From the NCBI RefSeq assembly GCF_004122105.1, contig NZ_SBKN01000002.1, positions 1-64,000 of the forward strand: 64,000 bases of DNA. Direction: 5' to 3'. The stretch is from Flavobacterium stagni (GTDB taxonomy: Bacteria > Bacteroidota > Bacteroidia > Flavobacteriales > Flavobacteriaceae). Below the pieces are notes generated by a model. That model worked only from the letters and a program-made list of their open reading frames with translations, was not told the DNA's origin and made no database searches. The position numbers and the translations under genes were made by a program. Positions 33,113 through 42,542 of the stretch are shown piece after piece; the first letter of the stretch is position 1; each line of letters opens with the position of its first letter.

Positions 33113-35302
33113 ATGTCAACATTGCGTTTTCAAGCATTACAAGCAGCCGGTAATCGTAAACCGGTAAAAGTGGACGAGCTCGATAAAAAGTCGGCTATTT
33201 TCGGTTCCAATGTATTCAACGATAAAGCGATGCGCCAGTTCTTGACGCCAGAAGCTTACAAAGCCGTAAAAGGTGCTGTCCAGTACGGAACGAAAATCGA
33301 CCGTAAGTTGGCTGATTATATCGCCATGGGTATGAAAGAATGGGCGTTGACAAAAGGTGTTACCCACTACACCCACTGGTTTCAACCTTTAACAGGAACA
33401 ACCGCTGAAAAACACGATGCATTCTTTGAAACCTCTTTTGACGGTAGTGATCCGGTAGAAAAATTTGGTGGCAGTCAATTGGTGCAACAAGAACCGGATG
33501 CCTCTTCATTCCCGAATGGAGGAATCCGTAATACCTTTGAAGCACGTGGATATACTGCTTGGGATCCTACTTCACCGGCTTTCATCTACGGAACAACTTT
33601 ATGTATCCCTACCGTTTTTGTATCGTATACAGGTGAAGCGTTAGATAATAAAACGCCTTTGTTACGTGCTTTGAATGCGATTGATGAAGCCGCTACCGAT
33701 GTAGCAAAATATTTTGATAAAAATGTAAAGAAAGTAACCCCAACATTGGGTTGGGAGCAAGAATATTTCTTAGTAGATGCCGCTTTAGCTGCTTCACGTC
33801 CAGACATAACACTTACTGGAAGAACGTTGTTAGGACATGCTTCTGCCAAAGGACAACAATTGGAAGACCACTATTTTGGTTCGATTCCTACACGAGTGTT
33901 GAACTACATGCGTGATTTGGAAAACGAATGTATGTTGTTAGGAATTCCTGTAAAAACCCGTCATAACGAAGTTGCTCCAAATCAGTTTGAGTTGGCACCA
34001 ATTTTTGAAGAAACCAACTTAGCGGTGGACCACAACTCATTGTTGATGGATGTGATGTATAAAGTGGCAGAACGTCATGATTTCAAAGTGTTAATGCACG
34101 AAAAACCTTTTAAAGGTGTAAACGGTTCTGGAAAGCACAATAACTGGTCCATGGCAACAGATACAGGAATCAATTTGTTAGCACCCGGAAAAACGCCAAT
34201 GAGCAACTTACAGTTCTTGACTTTTTTCATCAATACGATTAAAGCGGTATACCGTTATGAAGAGTTGTTGCGTGCTTCAATTGCTTCAGCGAGTAACGAT
34301 CACCGTTTGGGAGCCAATGAAGCGCCACCAGCTATTATTTCCGTATTCATTGGTCAACAATTGACCAAAGTTTTGGCAGAATTAGAAGGGGTTACTAATG
34401 GAAAACTTTCTCCTGAAGAAAAAACCGATTTGAAATTAAATGTGGTAGGTAAAATTCCAGATGTATTGTTGGACAACACCGATCGTAACCGTACATCGCC
34501 ATTTGCTTTCACCGGTAATAAATTTGAGTTCCGTGCAGTAGGTTCGTCAGCAAACTGTGCCAATGCGATGACAACATTGAATTCAATTGTAGCGAAACAA
34601 TTGAAAGATTTCAAAATTGAAGTTGATGCTTTAATTGAGAAAAAAGGCTTGAAAAAAGACGAAGCCATTTTCAATGTGTTGCGCGAATACATCAAAGAAA
34701 CCAAAAATATTCTTTTTGAAGGGGATGGTTATAGCGAAGCTTGGGAAAAAGAAGCAAAAAAACGCGGTTTGAGCAATCATAAAACGACTCCGAAAGCGTT
34801 GAAAGCGAAAGTTTCTAAAGAAGCCGTGAAGTTGTTTGAAGAATTAAGCATCATGAACCATGTTGAGGTAGAAGCGCGCTACGAAATCGAATTGGAAGAA
34901 TACACGAAAAAAATCCAAATCGAAGGCCGTGTGTTGGGTGACATTGCCCGTAATCACGTGATTCCAACAGCGATTCGTTACCAAAATACATTGATTGAAA
35001 ACGTACGCGGTTTGAAAGAAATCTTTGGAAAAGACTTCGAAAAAATTGCCAAAGAGCAAATTTCTTTAATCAAAGAAATTTCGTCACATATCGAAGGCAT
35101 CAACAGTAATGTGGATGCAATGATTGAAGAACGCAAAAAAGCCAACAACTTGGCTACTGCTGAAAAACAAGCGGAAGCGTATTGCGATAAAGTAAAACCG
35201 TATTTCGATATCATTCGTGAACATTGCGATAAATTAGAGTTGCTTGTTGATGACGAAATGTGGACGTTGACCAAATACCGTGAATTGTTGTTTACACGCT
35301 AA
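33113..35302 (+). CDS. glnN: Glutamine synthetase, type III
   Basis: A 729-residue GSIII enzyme that makes glutamine from glutamate, ammonia and ATP. The size is typical (GSI is about 470 residues). Conserved signatures are GWEQEYFLVD near 209-218 (catalytic Glu residues), KTRHNEVAPNQFELAPIFEE near 282-301, GVNGSGKHNNWSM near 339-351 (ATP and ammonia site) and NRTSPFAFTGNKFEFRAVGS near 462-481. The GSIII-specific C-terminal helical extension is complete. A dyad just upstream may control it. It is a single gene with its own terminator. Confidence 0.96.
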   Translation: MSTLRFQALQAAGNRKPVKVDELDKKSAIFGSNVFNDKAMRQFLTPEAYKAVKGAVQYGTKIDRKLADYIAMGMKEWALTKGVTHYTHWFQPLTGTTAEKHDAFFETSFDGSDPVEKFGGSQLVQQEPDASSFPNGGIRNTFEARGYTAWDPTSPAFIYGTTLCIPTVFVSYTGEALDNKTPLLRALNAIDEAATDVAKYFDKNVKKVTPTLGWEQEYFLVDAALAASRPDITLTGRTLLGHASAKGQQLEDHYFGSIPTRVLNYMRDLENECMLLGIPVKTRHNEVAPNQFELAPIFEETNLAVDHNSLLMDVMYKVAERHDFKVLMHEKPFKGVNGSGKHNNWSMATDTGINLLAPGKTPMSNLQFLTFFINTIKAVYRYEELLRASIASASNDHRLGANEAPPAIISVFIGQQLTKVLAELEGVTNGKLSPEEKTDLKLNVVGKIPDVLLDNTDRNRTSPFAFTGNKFEFRAVGSSANCANAMTTLNSIVAKQLKDFKIEVDALIEKKGLKKDEAIFNVLREYIKETKNILFEGDGYSEAWEKEAKKRGLSNHKTTPKALKAKVSKEAVKLFEELSIMNHVEVEARYEIELEEYTKKIQIEGRVLGDIARNHVIPTAIRYQNTLIENVRGLKEIFGKDFEKIAKEQISLIKEISSHIEGINSNVDAMIEERKKANNLATAEKQAEAYCDKVKPYFDIIREHCDKLELLVDDEMWTLTKYRELLFTR

Positions 35303-35323
35303 TAATTCAACGTATCAATAAAG

Positions 35324-35352
35324 AAAACCCGCTAGAAATAGTGGGTTTTTTC
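35324..35352 (+). terminator. Terminator of the glutamine synthetase gene
   Basis: A ten-pair stem (AAAACCCGCT / AGTGGGTTTT) is followed by a T-run. Confidence 0.87.
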
Positions 35353-35387
35353 GTTTTAAAACACTAAAATTTACCTATTTTCGTTAC

Positions 35388-36248
35388 ATGAATATGCGAA
35401 AACTTTTACTCTTCCTCGGATTCCTTTTGGGATGTACCCTTCAAGCACAAGAACAATTTGTAGTTTTTTTTGACAGCGGGAAATTTGAAACCAATCCCAA
35501 AGAAACCCAAAAACTGAACGAATGGATTCAAACCCATAAAGAGGTCAAGATTTTAGCCATTCAAGGCTATACCGATGAAGACGGTTCGAGCGGTTACAAC
35601 GATACCCTTTCGCGCAAGCGCGTTGATTTTATTTTCAAACAAGTGCAAGGAAAAGTCGCCACTCGAGAAGATTACAAAGCCCATAGTTTTGGTGAAAATT
35701 TTGCCCAATCCAAAAACAAAGCAGAAAATCGCAGAGCGACTATTTTGTTTATTCTGCCCAAAGATTTTGCCCGTGAAAATGAAATTTTAGGCATACAACC
35801 TGCCGAGCCAGTTAAACCCGCCGAACCCGAAATTATTGAAGAAGAAGCCATGCATTTCCCTGAAAATGCCACATTGGAACAAAAAATTCAGTTAGCACGC
35901 GTAGGTACTTTAATTCGGTTAAAGGATATCAATTTTTATGTCAACACTTTTGCTGTTATGCCTTCGTCTAAAAATTCTGTGGATCAATTGGTGAATGTGT
36001 TGTTCAATAATCCGAAGTTGCATATCGAAATTCAAGGCCACATTTGTTGTGTGAGTAAGGATTATAAAAACCTTTCGTTGGATCGAGCGCGCCAAATCAA
36101 ACGCATTCTTGTTTCGGAAGGCATCAACCCGGAACGAATTACTGTCAAAGGCTTTGGCGTTTCAAAACCCAAATTCCCCATTCCTGAAAAATCGGAAGAA
36201 GAAGCCGCTCAAAACCGACGTGTCGAAATCTTAATCACTCAAAAATAA
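35388..36248 (+). CDS. Double OmpA-domain exported protein, copy 1
   Basis: A 286-residue protein with a signal peptide ending near residue 20 (GCTLQAQ) and two OmpA C-terminal (peptidoglycan-binding) modules. Module 1 covers 22-125 (FVVFFDSGKFETNP, QGYTDEDGSSGYNDTLSRKR). A Pro/Glu-rich linker follows (138-155), then module 2 at 175-284 with H218-I219-C220-C221 and SLDRARQIKRILVSEGI. No barrel or lipobox is present, so it should be periplasmic and bind peptidoglycan. The CC pair at the module 2 turn is shared by both downstream paralogs. The next gene starts at the base after its stop. Confidence 0.83.
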   Translation: MNMRKLLLFLGFLLGCTLQAQEQFVVFFDSGKFETNPKETQKLNEWIQTHKEVKILAIQGYTDEDGSSGYNDTLSRKRVDFIFKQVQGKVATREDYKAHSFGENFAQSKNKAENRRATILFILPKDFARENEILGIQPAEPVKPAEPEIIEEEAMHFPENATLEQKIQLARVGTLIRLKDINFYVNTFAVMPSSKNSVDQLVNVLFNNPKLHIEIQGHICCVSKDYKNLSLDRARQIKRILVSEGINPERITVKGFGVSKPKFPIPEKSEEEAAQNRRVEILITQK

Positions 36249-37103
36249 ATGCGCAAAATCCTTTTTGTTTTTTTACTCCTATATCATTTTCTATCCGCCC
36301 AAAAAACAATTTCTGTCTATTTTGAAGTGGACCAAAGTTCGATTTCCTTCGAGGATGCAAAGAAATTGGTGATTAATTTCCAATTAGCACCTTATAAAGT
36401 AATCGAAGTTCGGGGCTATTGTGACGCCCGTGGAAGTGTTGCCTACAATGATGCTTTGGCGCAACGACGCATCAATGCGGTACTTCAAAAATTAGATGAT
36501 TTATCAATTTCGCATGAAATTGCGACACAAAAAGTCATCGGGGAACGTCAATTGAAGTTTCCTTTACACGCTCAAAATCGCAGGGTCGATCTTCTAGTCG
36601 AAATACTTCCTAAAGTTATCGAACTTGAGGTGAAACCATCACTTCTAAAACAAGAAGAAACTGGCACGCCAATTCAGGAAACACTCACGCCTGAGGAGCA
36701 AATAGCCGAAGAAGCCGATCAACTGGAAAACCAACTTACGCAATCCAAAGTCGGGACAATTTTCAAAATAAAAAATCTTAACTTTGTGTTCAACAGTGAC
36801 GAAATTGAACCATTGTCACAACCTCTATTGGACAAATTGCTCGAAGTGATGCTGAATTTTCCAAAATTGGAAATCGAAATTCACGGGTACATTTGTTGCA
36901 ATCCCGATCCCAGCGACACGAAATTATCAATTCGCAGAGCGCATAAAATATACAAATATCTCACACAGAATGGTGTTGATTCAAAGCGATTGGACTATAA
37001 AGGATTTGGGAGTTCGAACCCAGTATTTCCCTTACCCGAAAAATCAGAAGTTGAAAAGGCAGCCAACCGCCGCGTGGAAATTTTAATTAAACATGCCATT
37101 TGA
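36249..37103 (+). CDS. Double OmpA-domain exported protein, copy 2
   Basis: A 284-residue paralog with the same layout: signal peptide (LLYHFLSAQ), module 1 at about 20-120 (ISVYFEVDQSSISF, RGYCDARGSVAYNDALAQRR), an acidic linker, and module 2 at about 170-282 with IEIHGYICCNPDPSDTKLSI and GFGSSNPVFPLPEKSE. The CC pair is retained. Module 1 lacks the exact GHTD start, so peptidoglycan binding by it is uncertain. The stop codon TGA overlaps the ATG of copy 3 by one base. Confidence 0.82.
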   Translation: MRKILFVFLLLYHFLSAQKTISVYFEVDQSSISFEDAKKLVINFQLAPYKVIEVRGYCDARGSVAYNDALAQRRINAVLQKLDDLSISHEIATQKVIGERQLKFPLHAQNRRVDLLVEILPKVIELEVKPSLLKQEETGTPIQETLTPEEQIAEEADQLENQLTQSKVGTIFKIKNLNFVFNSDEIEPLSQPLLDKLLEVMLNFPKLEIEIHGYICCNPDPSDTKLSIRRAHKIYKYLTQNGVDSKRLDYKGFGSSNPVFPLPEKSEVEKAANRRVEILIKHAI

Positions 37104-37900
37104 TGAAAAAAACAGTTTATTTATGGGTTATATTGTTTTCACTTGTGATGCAGGGTCAGCAAAAAGTGGAACTTTATTTTGATTTCGATAAATACGATTT
37201 AAATCCGCAGGCAATTCAAACGTTGAATTCATGGATCGCATCTGGAAAGAATTACAAAGTCACCAAACTTTTTGGCTTTTGTGATTGGAAAGGAACCAAT
37301 GTTTATAATGATACTTTAGCCCTTCGCCGTGTGAATACGGTGTATCGCTTTCTCCAAAAGCAAAATATTTTGGTGGAAAAAAACATTGAGATTCGCGGAT
37401 TTGGCGAGGACTTCAAGCAATCCCCCAAGCAAGAGGAAAATAGAAGAGTGACATTAATTTATGAAGAAGTTATTCCCCAGAAAATAGTGGAAAATCCCCC
37501 GCCAAAAACAATAGGCCCTACGTTCAAGCAACAAATGAATTTGGCAAAAAAAGGGGATATCATCAAATTAGAACATATCAATTTTTTAAATCATTCGGCT
37601 AAATTCGTGCCCAATAGCGAACCCATTTTGTTGGAATTACTCTGTGTAATGGAGGAAAATCCGACCCTAAAAATTGAAATTCAAGGCCATATTTGTTGTG
37701 ACACAGAAAATAAATACGGTTACATTGCTGAAGCCCGTGCCAAAGCGGTTTACAGTTATTTAATCACCCATAAGATAGATCGCAAACGACTGTCCTTTAA
37801 AGGATATGGAGCAACACGTCCCATCTATAAAATTCCGGAGCGCAATGCCCAAGAAGAAGATGGTAACCGCCGTGTCGAAATCATGGTTGTTGAACGGTAA
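37103..37900 (+). CDS. Double OmpA-domain exported protein, copy 3
   Basis: A 265-residue paralog: signal peptide (ILFSLVMQGQ), module 1 at about 20-122 (LYFDFDKYDLNPQAI, FGFCDWKGTNVYNDTLALRR), a Pro-rich linker (VENPPPKTIGP), and module 2 at about 145-263 with QGHICCDTENKYGYIAEAR and RLSFKGYGATRPIY. The ATG at 37103 is used; a TTG one codon upstream is not needed. The three genes form one operon and come from two rounds of tandem duplication. All three keep the CC motif, suggesting a disulfide or metal role. Confidence 0.82.
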   Translation: MKKTVYLWVILFSLVMQGQQKVELYFDFDKYDLNPQAIQTLNSWIASGKNYKVTKLFGFCDWKGTNVYNDTLALRRVNTVYRFLQKQNILVEKNIEIRGFGEDFKQSPKQEENRRVTLIYEEVIPQKIVENPPPKTIGPTFKQQMNLAKKGDIIKLEHINFLNHSAKFVPNSEPILLELLCVMEENPTLKIEIQGHICCDTENKYGYIAEARAKAVYSYLITHKIDRKRLSFKGYGATRPIYKIPERNAQEEDGNRRVEIMVVER

Positions 37901-37926
37901 ACTAAGCACAAATCAATTTTTTTTTT

Positions 37927-38568
37927 ATGGCGTCATTTCGTTGGATACAAAATAATGACTATCCCAATGTTGGATTTACCGAAGAGGAGATTCGCCTTTT
38001 GGAAACGGAGTTACAGAAGCAATTTAATCCGACACTAATTCAATTTCTTCAAACTGCAGGTGCTTATGCGAATGTTTTGGATGGAAAAAGGGTAAATATA
38101 AATACCCTTCTTGTTTGGAATCAGCAGATAAATCATTTGAAAATTTTTCCTTTCGATATTGTACAACAACCGTTCTGCTTTTTTTCATTGGAAAAGAAAA
38201 ATGAAGATACAACAAGTGGTTATTTTCCAACCAATGCGGATGAAACGTTTCTGTACTATTATTTTGTGGATTTATCCAAAAAGGAACTTCCCGTGTATTC
38301 GTTCAGTGAATCGGAACATTTTATCGAACCCCAACCGGGTTATGTAACTGTTGCACCAATAGGTTTGCAACTCGTTTCACCTTCCTTAATCCAATTTATC
38401 AACCGTGAAACAGAAAAGAAATACGGTGAAACTACAGGAAAGAAAATAGCCAATTTTATAGGGGTACTCGTTTTTTCACCTTTGCTCATTCTTCTTGTTC
38501 TTTATTTAATTATACAACCCAATTCCAATTGGCGCTCTACCTTGTTTTTTTGGAAAAAGAACATTTAA
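37927..38568 (+). CDS. SUKH-like (SMI1/KNR4) protein with C-terminal membrane anchor
   Basis: A 213-residue protein. Residues 15-150 resemble the SUKH fold: FTEEEIRLLETELQKQF, TLIQFLQTAGAYANVLDG, a central FFSLEKKNEDTTSGYFPT and a LIQFINRE helix. Residues about 176-196 form one membrane helix (GVLVFSPLLILLVLYLIIQP), which is unusual for the family. SUKH proteins are often immunity proteins against contact-dependent toxins, but no toxin gene lies here and the match is by eye only. It may belong to the OmpA operon, 26 bases after copy 3. Confidence 0.45.
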   Translation: MASFRWIQNNDYPNVGFTEEEIRLLETELQKQFNPTLIQFLQTAGAYANVLDGKRVNINTLLVWNQQINHLKIFPFDIVQQPFCFFSLEKKNEDTTSGYFPTNADETFLYYYFVDLSKKELPVYSFSESEHFIEPQPGYVTVAPIGLQLVSPSLIQFINRETEKKYGETTGKKIANFIGVLVFSPLLILLVLYLIIQPNSNWRSTLFFWKKNI

Positions 38569-38615
38569 TTGTTTATAATTTTAAATAAATGGAGATTCTG
38601 AAACTTGGGGATTGA

Positions 38616-38646
38616 CTTGAAACTTGAAACAGAAATAGTATCTTTG
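38616..38646 (+). promoter_or_regulatory. Promoter of purM
   Basis: CTTG (38616-38619), a 19-base spacer, and TATCTTTG (38639-38646) give a near-perfect Bacteroidota promoter. It overlaps the alternative N-terminal extension and so fixes the start codon at 38665. Confidence 0.78.
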
Positions 38647-38664
38647 TGCCACAACAACACGACT

Positions 38665-39843
38665 ATGCAATCAAATCATTCGCAACGCTACAATCAGCGT
38701 GGTGTATCTGCTTCCAAAGAGGAAGTTCACCAAGCCATTCAGAACATCGACAAAGGATTATTCCCCAAAGCATTTTGTAAAATTGTCCCCGATTATTTAA
38801 CCGGTGATGAAGATTATTGCCTCATCATGCATGCTGACGGCGCAGGCACAAAATCCTCGCTGGCTTACATGTATTGGAAAACAACGGGCGATATTTCGGT
38901 TTGGAAAGGAATTGCCCAAGATGCCTTAATTATGAATATTGATGATTTGTTATGTGTAGGTGCCGTGGATAATATCATGTTGTCTTCGACGATTGGCCGT
39001 AATAAAAACTTGATTCCTGGCGAAGTAATTGCAGCTATTATTAATGGAACAGAAGAATTAATTGCGGATCTCCGTCAACACGGCGTTACCATTCATTCTA
39101 CAGGTGGTGAAACCGCTGATGTAGGGGATTTGGTGCGAACAATCATTGTAGATTCAACCGTTACCGCTCGAATGAAACGTTCTGAGGTTATTGATAATGC
39201 CAATATTAAACCAGGGAATGTCATCATCGGATTGGCGAGTTATGGTCAAGCGACTTATGAAAAAGAATACAATGGCGGTATGGGGAGTAACGGACTAACT
39301 TCCGCGCGTCATGATGTGTTTGCCCATGACTTGGCTGCGCAATTTCCAGAAAGTTTTGATGCGGCGGTTCCCAATGAATTAGTCTACTCAGGAAATGTAC
39401 AGTTGACCGACGCTGTCGAAGGTTCTCCTCTCGATGCTGGCAAATTGGTACTTTCACCTACACGCACGTATGCCCCTGTTATTAAAGAAATTTTAGCTAC
39501 TTTAGGTTCAGAAAATATTAACGGAATGGTGCATTGCAGTGGTGGAGCACAAACCAAAGTGTTGCATTTTGTAGACAATGTTCATGTGATTAAAGACAAT
39601 CTATTCCCAGTACCTCCGTTGTTCCAATTAATTCAAGAACAATCAGGAACGGATTGGAAAGAAATGTATCAAGTTTTCAACTGTGGCCACCGTATGGAAT
39701 TGTACGTACAACCGGAACATGCTGAAACCATTATTGCAATTGCCAACCGATTTGGAATTGAAGCGCAACAAGTGGGTCGAGTAGAGGCAGCCCCAACTAA
39801 AAAGTTAACCATTCATTCGCCTTATGGCACTTTTAATTATTAA
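38665..39843 (+). CDS. purM: Phosphoribosylformylglycinamidine cyclo-ligase (AIR synthetase)
   Basis: A 392-residue ATP-dependent enzyme of purine synthesis that closes the imidazole ring (FGAM to AIR). It is the longer Bacteroidota form of the PurM/PurL/SelD superfamily. Visible are the N-terminal RYNQRGVSASKEEVHQAI, LIMHADGAGTKSSLAYMYW near 55-73, the ATP-site DALIMNIDDLLCVGA near 90-104, HSTGGETADVGDLVRT near 149-164 and the C-terminal GIEAQQVGRVEA. The start is set by the promoter. The next gene begins three bases after its stop. Confidence 0.93.
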   Translation: MQSNHSQRYNQRGVSASKEEVHQAIQNIDKGLFPKAFCKIVPDYLTGDEDYCLIMHADGAGTKSSLAYMYWKTTGDISVWKGIAQDALIMNIDDLLCVGAVDNIMLSSTIGRNKNLIPGEVIAAIINGTEELIADLRQHGVTIHSTGGETADVGDLVRTIIVDSTVTARMKRSEVIDNANIKPGNVIIGLASYGQATYEKEYNGGMGSNGLTSARHDVFAHDLAAQFPESFDAAVPNELVYSGNVQLTDAVEGSPLDAGKLVLSPTRTYAPVIKEILATLGSENINGMVHCSGGAQTKVLHFVDNVHVIKDNLFPVPPLFQLIQEQSGTDWKEMYQVFNCGHRMELYVQPEHAETIIAIANRFGIEAQQVGRVEAAPTKKLTIHSPYGTFNY

Positions 39844-39846
39844 GTC

Positions 39847-40278
39847 ATGAAAATAGATCCAAAAAACGGTATTGCCGATTTGATTTTCGGCATGAAAATG
39901 ACCCATGTGGAGCATCTGTTGGGCGAACCCGATCGTCAGTTCCATGATGAAGACGACAATGTGATTTATTTATACAACAAACAAAAATTGCGATTGACGT
40001 TTTATGCCGATGAAGACCTTCGTTTTGGTTATGCGATTACCTCATATCCCAATGCCTCCTTGTTGGGTCAAGCGATAATTGGAAAACCCGTTGGGGAAGT
40101 TATTGAATCGTTGCCCTTTACTACTTGGGAAACCGAAGATTTTGATTCGGTTACCAATCATTTTAATGAATCCAATTGGTTGACAATTCAATCTGAATTT
40201 GGAGCCATCATTCGTGTCGAAATAGGAGCACTTATCGATGACGCCACGGATTCTTTTATCTGGCGCTTTAAAGGATAA
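39847..40278 (+). CDS. Conserved small protein of unknown function
   Basis: A 143-residue acidic soluble protein without signal peptide. The first half reads like an IFGM-type repeat (ADLIFGMKMTHVEHLLGEPD near 11-30), followed by beta strands VIYLYNKQKLRLTFYAD and LRFGYAITSYP, and a C-terminal VEIGALIDDATDSFIWRF. The pattern recalls small SMI1- or immunity-like folds, but I cannot assign it. It lies three bases after purM and is surely cotranscribed. Confidence 0.6.
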   Translation: MKIDPKNGIADLIFGMKMTHVEHLLGEPDRQFHDEDDNVIYLYNKQKLRLTFYADEDLRFGYAITSYPNASLLGQAIIGKPVGEVIESLPFTTWETEDFDSVTNHFNESNWLTIQSEFGAIIRVEIGALIDDATDSFIWRFKG

Positions 40279-40287
40279 ATGATAAAA

Positions 40288-40322
40288 CAAAAAAGGCTGT
40301 CTTCAATAGACAGCCTTTTGTA
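40288..40322. terminator. Bidirectional terminator
   Basis: A twelve-pair perfect stem (AAAAGGCTGTCT / AGACAGCCTTTT) lies between the convergent genes. Confidence 0.9.
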
Positions 40323-41405
40323 TTATTTGGAATTAATTTTCAGTAATTCTACTTCGAAGATTAAATCTGCTTTTGGAGGAATCACACCGCCTGCACCGCG
40401 ATCACCGTACGCCAATTGGTAGGGAATATAAAATTTATATTTTGATCCTTCGGGCATTAACTGTACGCCTTCTGTCCAACCTTTAATTACTTGGTTCAAA
40501 CCAAAGTCAATCGGTTGACCGCGTTGTACGCTACTGTCAAATATTTTACCATCGGTCAACATTCCCGTGTAGTGAACTTTTACATTACTAGTCGCTAAAG
40601 GTTTTTCTCCTGTTCCTTCTTGGATTACGATATAGCGTAAACCGCTTGGTGTAACTTGACCTTTTTCCATAAATTCTTTCAATACAGTTTCATTGGCTGC
40701 TTTACGAGCGGCTTCCGCTTTTTGCTCTTCCATAGCAATCGCTCCGTAGTAGTCACTGAATACTTTTACTGCGTCAAATGCTTTAGCAGCAGCACCTTTT
40801 CGAATAATAGTTACTTTGGTCATTGGGTCATTTTGAGCAATGGCATTTACCACATCTTGACCAGTAACAATTTTTCCAAAAATGGTGTGCTTACCATTTA
40901 ACCATGAAGTTTCTTTGTGGGTAATGAAAAATTGCGAACCGTTCGTTTTGGGTCCGGCATTGGCCATTGCTAAAATACCTGGCCCTGTAAATTTATCCTC
41001 AGTAATTTCATCTTTAAACGCATAACCGGGTCCGCCGGATCCATTACCAGCAGGGTCGCCACCTTGAATCATAAAGTCTTTGATGACACGGTGAAAGGTT
41101 AAACCATCAAAGAATTTTTTTCCTTTTAAATTTTCGGAAACATAAGGATGGGTTCCTTCGGCCAAGGCAATAAAGTTAGCAACAGTTACCGGTGTTTTTT
41201 GGTAATACAATTCCAAAAGCATTTTTCCTTTTGGGGTTTCAATTTCGGTATAAATTCCGTCGGCTAATTTAGGTCCCGCTTGCGGAGTAGCTGCAGTTGT
41301 TGCTTTTGCTTTTGGTTTTTGAGCCGCAGCTTTCTTCGGAGTTTGCGCTTGAAGCATCACCGAACAAAAGAGGAAAACTCCCAGCCATTTCATTGTCATT
41401 TTCAT
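40323..41405 (-). CDS. Dual immunophilin: cyclophilin plus FKBP, exported
   Basis: A 360-residue exported peptidyl-prolyl isomerase with two unrelated catalytic domains. After a signal peptide (SVMLQAQ) and a Lys/Ala-rich linker (23-44) comes a cyclophilin at about 52-225 ([47 protein letters not shown]), then a connecting helix and an FKBP at about 262-358 ([38 protein letters not shown]). Active-site residues are conserved in both. Such cyclophilin-FKBP fusions are known from Flavobacterium. It is the last of four genes with nrnA and gldI and is paralogous to the next gene. Confidence 0.9.
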   Translation of the reverse strand: MKMTMKWLGVFLFCSVMLQAQTPKKAAAQKPKAKATTAATPQAGPKLADGIYTEIETPKGKMLLELYYQKTPVTVANFIALAEGTHPYVSENLKGKKFFDGLTFHRVIKDFMIQGGDPAGNGSGGPGYAFKDEITEDKFTGPGILAMANAGPKTNGSQFFITHKETSWLNGKHTIFGKIVTGQDVVNAIAQNDPMTKVTIIRKGAAAKAFDAVKVFSDYYGAIAMEEQKAEAARKAANETVLKEFMEKGQVTPSGLRYIVIQEGTGEKPLATSNVKVHYTGMLTDGKIFDSSVQRGQPIDFGLNQVIKGWTEGVQLMPEGSKYKFYIPYQLAYGDRGAGGVIPPKADLIFEVELLKINSK

Positions 41406-41424
41406 AGTATGTTGCGTATTAATG

Positions 41425-42540
41425 TTATGGTTTTCTAATTTCTAATTCAAATATTAAATCGGTATTGGGCGGAATGTCACTTCCCATTCCATTTTCTCCA
41501 TAGCCCAATTTGGATGGGATAAAGATTATGGCTTTGTCCCCGTATTGCAGCAAATTCATCCCTTCAGCAAAGCCGGGAATCATGCCTTCTTTTTCGCCGT
41601 GTTTCAACGGTAAAGCGTTATAGCCACCCATTTGTTCTCGATCCGCTTTATAAATACCAAAGCGTTGTGCAATTGCTTTTTCGCTCGTATCAAATAATTT
41701 GCCATTTTCAAAAAATCCGGCATAATGTACGGCAATGGGATCGCCTAAATTGGGTTGGCCGCCTTTACCTTTTTCGGTAATATAATAGGCCAAACCGCTT
41801 TTGGTTAAGGTTGCTTTCGCTTTTAAACTCGCATAATAGGCTTGTTTTTCAGCTTGGTATTTCGATAAGTTAGCCGCATCAATTTTCGCTTGTTTGGCTT
41901 GGTGTTCCGATTCTGCTTTGAAATAATCGGAAAATACTTTTACCGCATCAAACTTTTTCGCCTCTTCTCCTTTGCGGATGATGGTTACCGAAATAACTTG
42001 GTCGTATTGTTTAATGGCGTGGGCAACTTCCATTCCGTCGCCAATCACATAACCAAAAATAGTATGGCGTTGATCCAAATTTGGAGTAGGTGCCAACGTG
42101 ATAAAAAACTGACTGCTGTTGGTACCAGGACCCGAGTTTGCCATGGCTAGTTTTCCTTCTTGATCAAATCTCAAGTCTGAAAATTCATCTTTGAATTTGT
42201 ACCCCATATCACCAGAACCGGTTCCAGTAGGATCTCCGCCTTGAATTACAAAATCATCGGCATCGCCATTCGATTTGGAAATTACACGGTGCCAACGGGT
42301 TCCGTCAAAAATAGTCTTGTCTTTTAAGTCTTCCCGAACAAAGGGATTAGTTCCTTCGGCCAGCGTGATGAAGTTGGCAACAGTAATGGGAGATTTTTTA
42401 TACTCTAAGGCCACAAGAATCGAACCTTTGTCGGTTTCGAATTCGGCATAAAGACCATCTTTTAAATCGGCGTGATCGTCTTTACAACTCTGTAAAACCA
42501 AACTCGCTAAAATGGCGAAAAAAAACGTTATTTTCTTCAT
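41425..42540 (-). CDS. Dual immunophilin lipoprotein: cyclophilin plus FKBP
   Basis: A 371-residue paralog of the neighbouring dual immunophilin but made as a lipoprotein (lipobox LQSC ending at Cys19). Cyclophilin domain at about 30-215 ([39 protein letters not shown]), linker helix (218-245), FKBP domain at about 262-370 ([39 protein letters not shown]). The cyclophilin loop carries an insertion ([10 protein letters not shown]) and the FKBP domain has a long insertion ([20 protein letters not shown]). It lies two bases after gldI and likely folds exported proteins in the periplasm. Confidence 0.9.
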   Translation of the reverse strand: MKKITFFFAILASLVLQSCKDDHADLKDGLYAEFETDKGSILVALEYKKSPITVANFITLAEGTNPFVREDLKDKTIFDGTRWHRVISKSNGDADDFVIQGGDPTGTGSGDMGYKFKDEFSDLRFDQEGKLAMANSGPGTNSSQFFITLAPTPNLDQRHTIFGYVIGDGMEVAHAIKQYDQVISVTIIRKGEEAKKFDAVKVFSDYFKAESEHQAKQAKIDAANLSKYQAEKQAYYASLKAKATLTKSGLAYYITEKGKGGQPNLGDPIAVHYAGFFENGKLFDTSEKAIAQRFGIYKADREQMGGYNALPLKHGEKEGMIPGFAEGMNLLQYGDKAIIFIPSKLGYGENGMGSDIPPNTDLIFELEIRKP

Positions 42541-42542
42541 TA

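Noticed and set aside
37103..37900. Frameshift or gene fusion among the three OmpA-like genes
   Set aside because: Each has its own signal peptide, start and stop, with one-base or zero-base spacing, so they are three intact genes.
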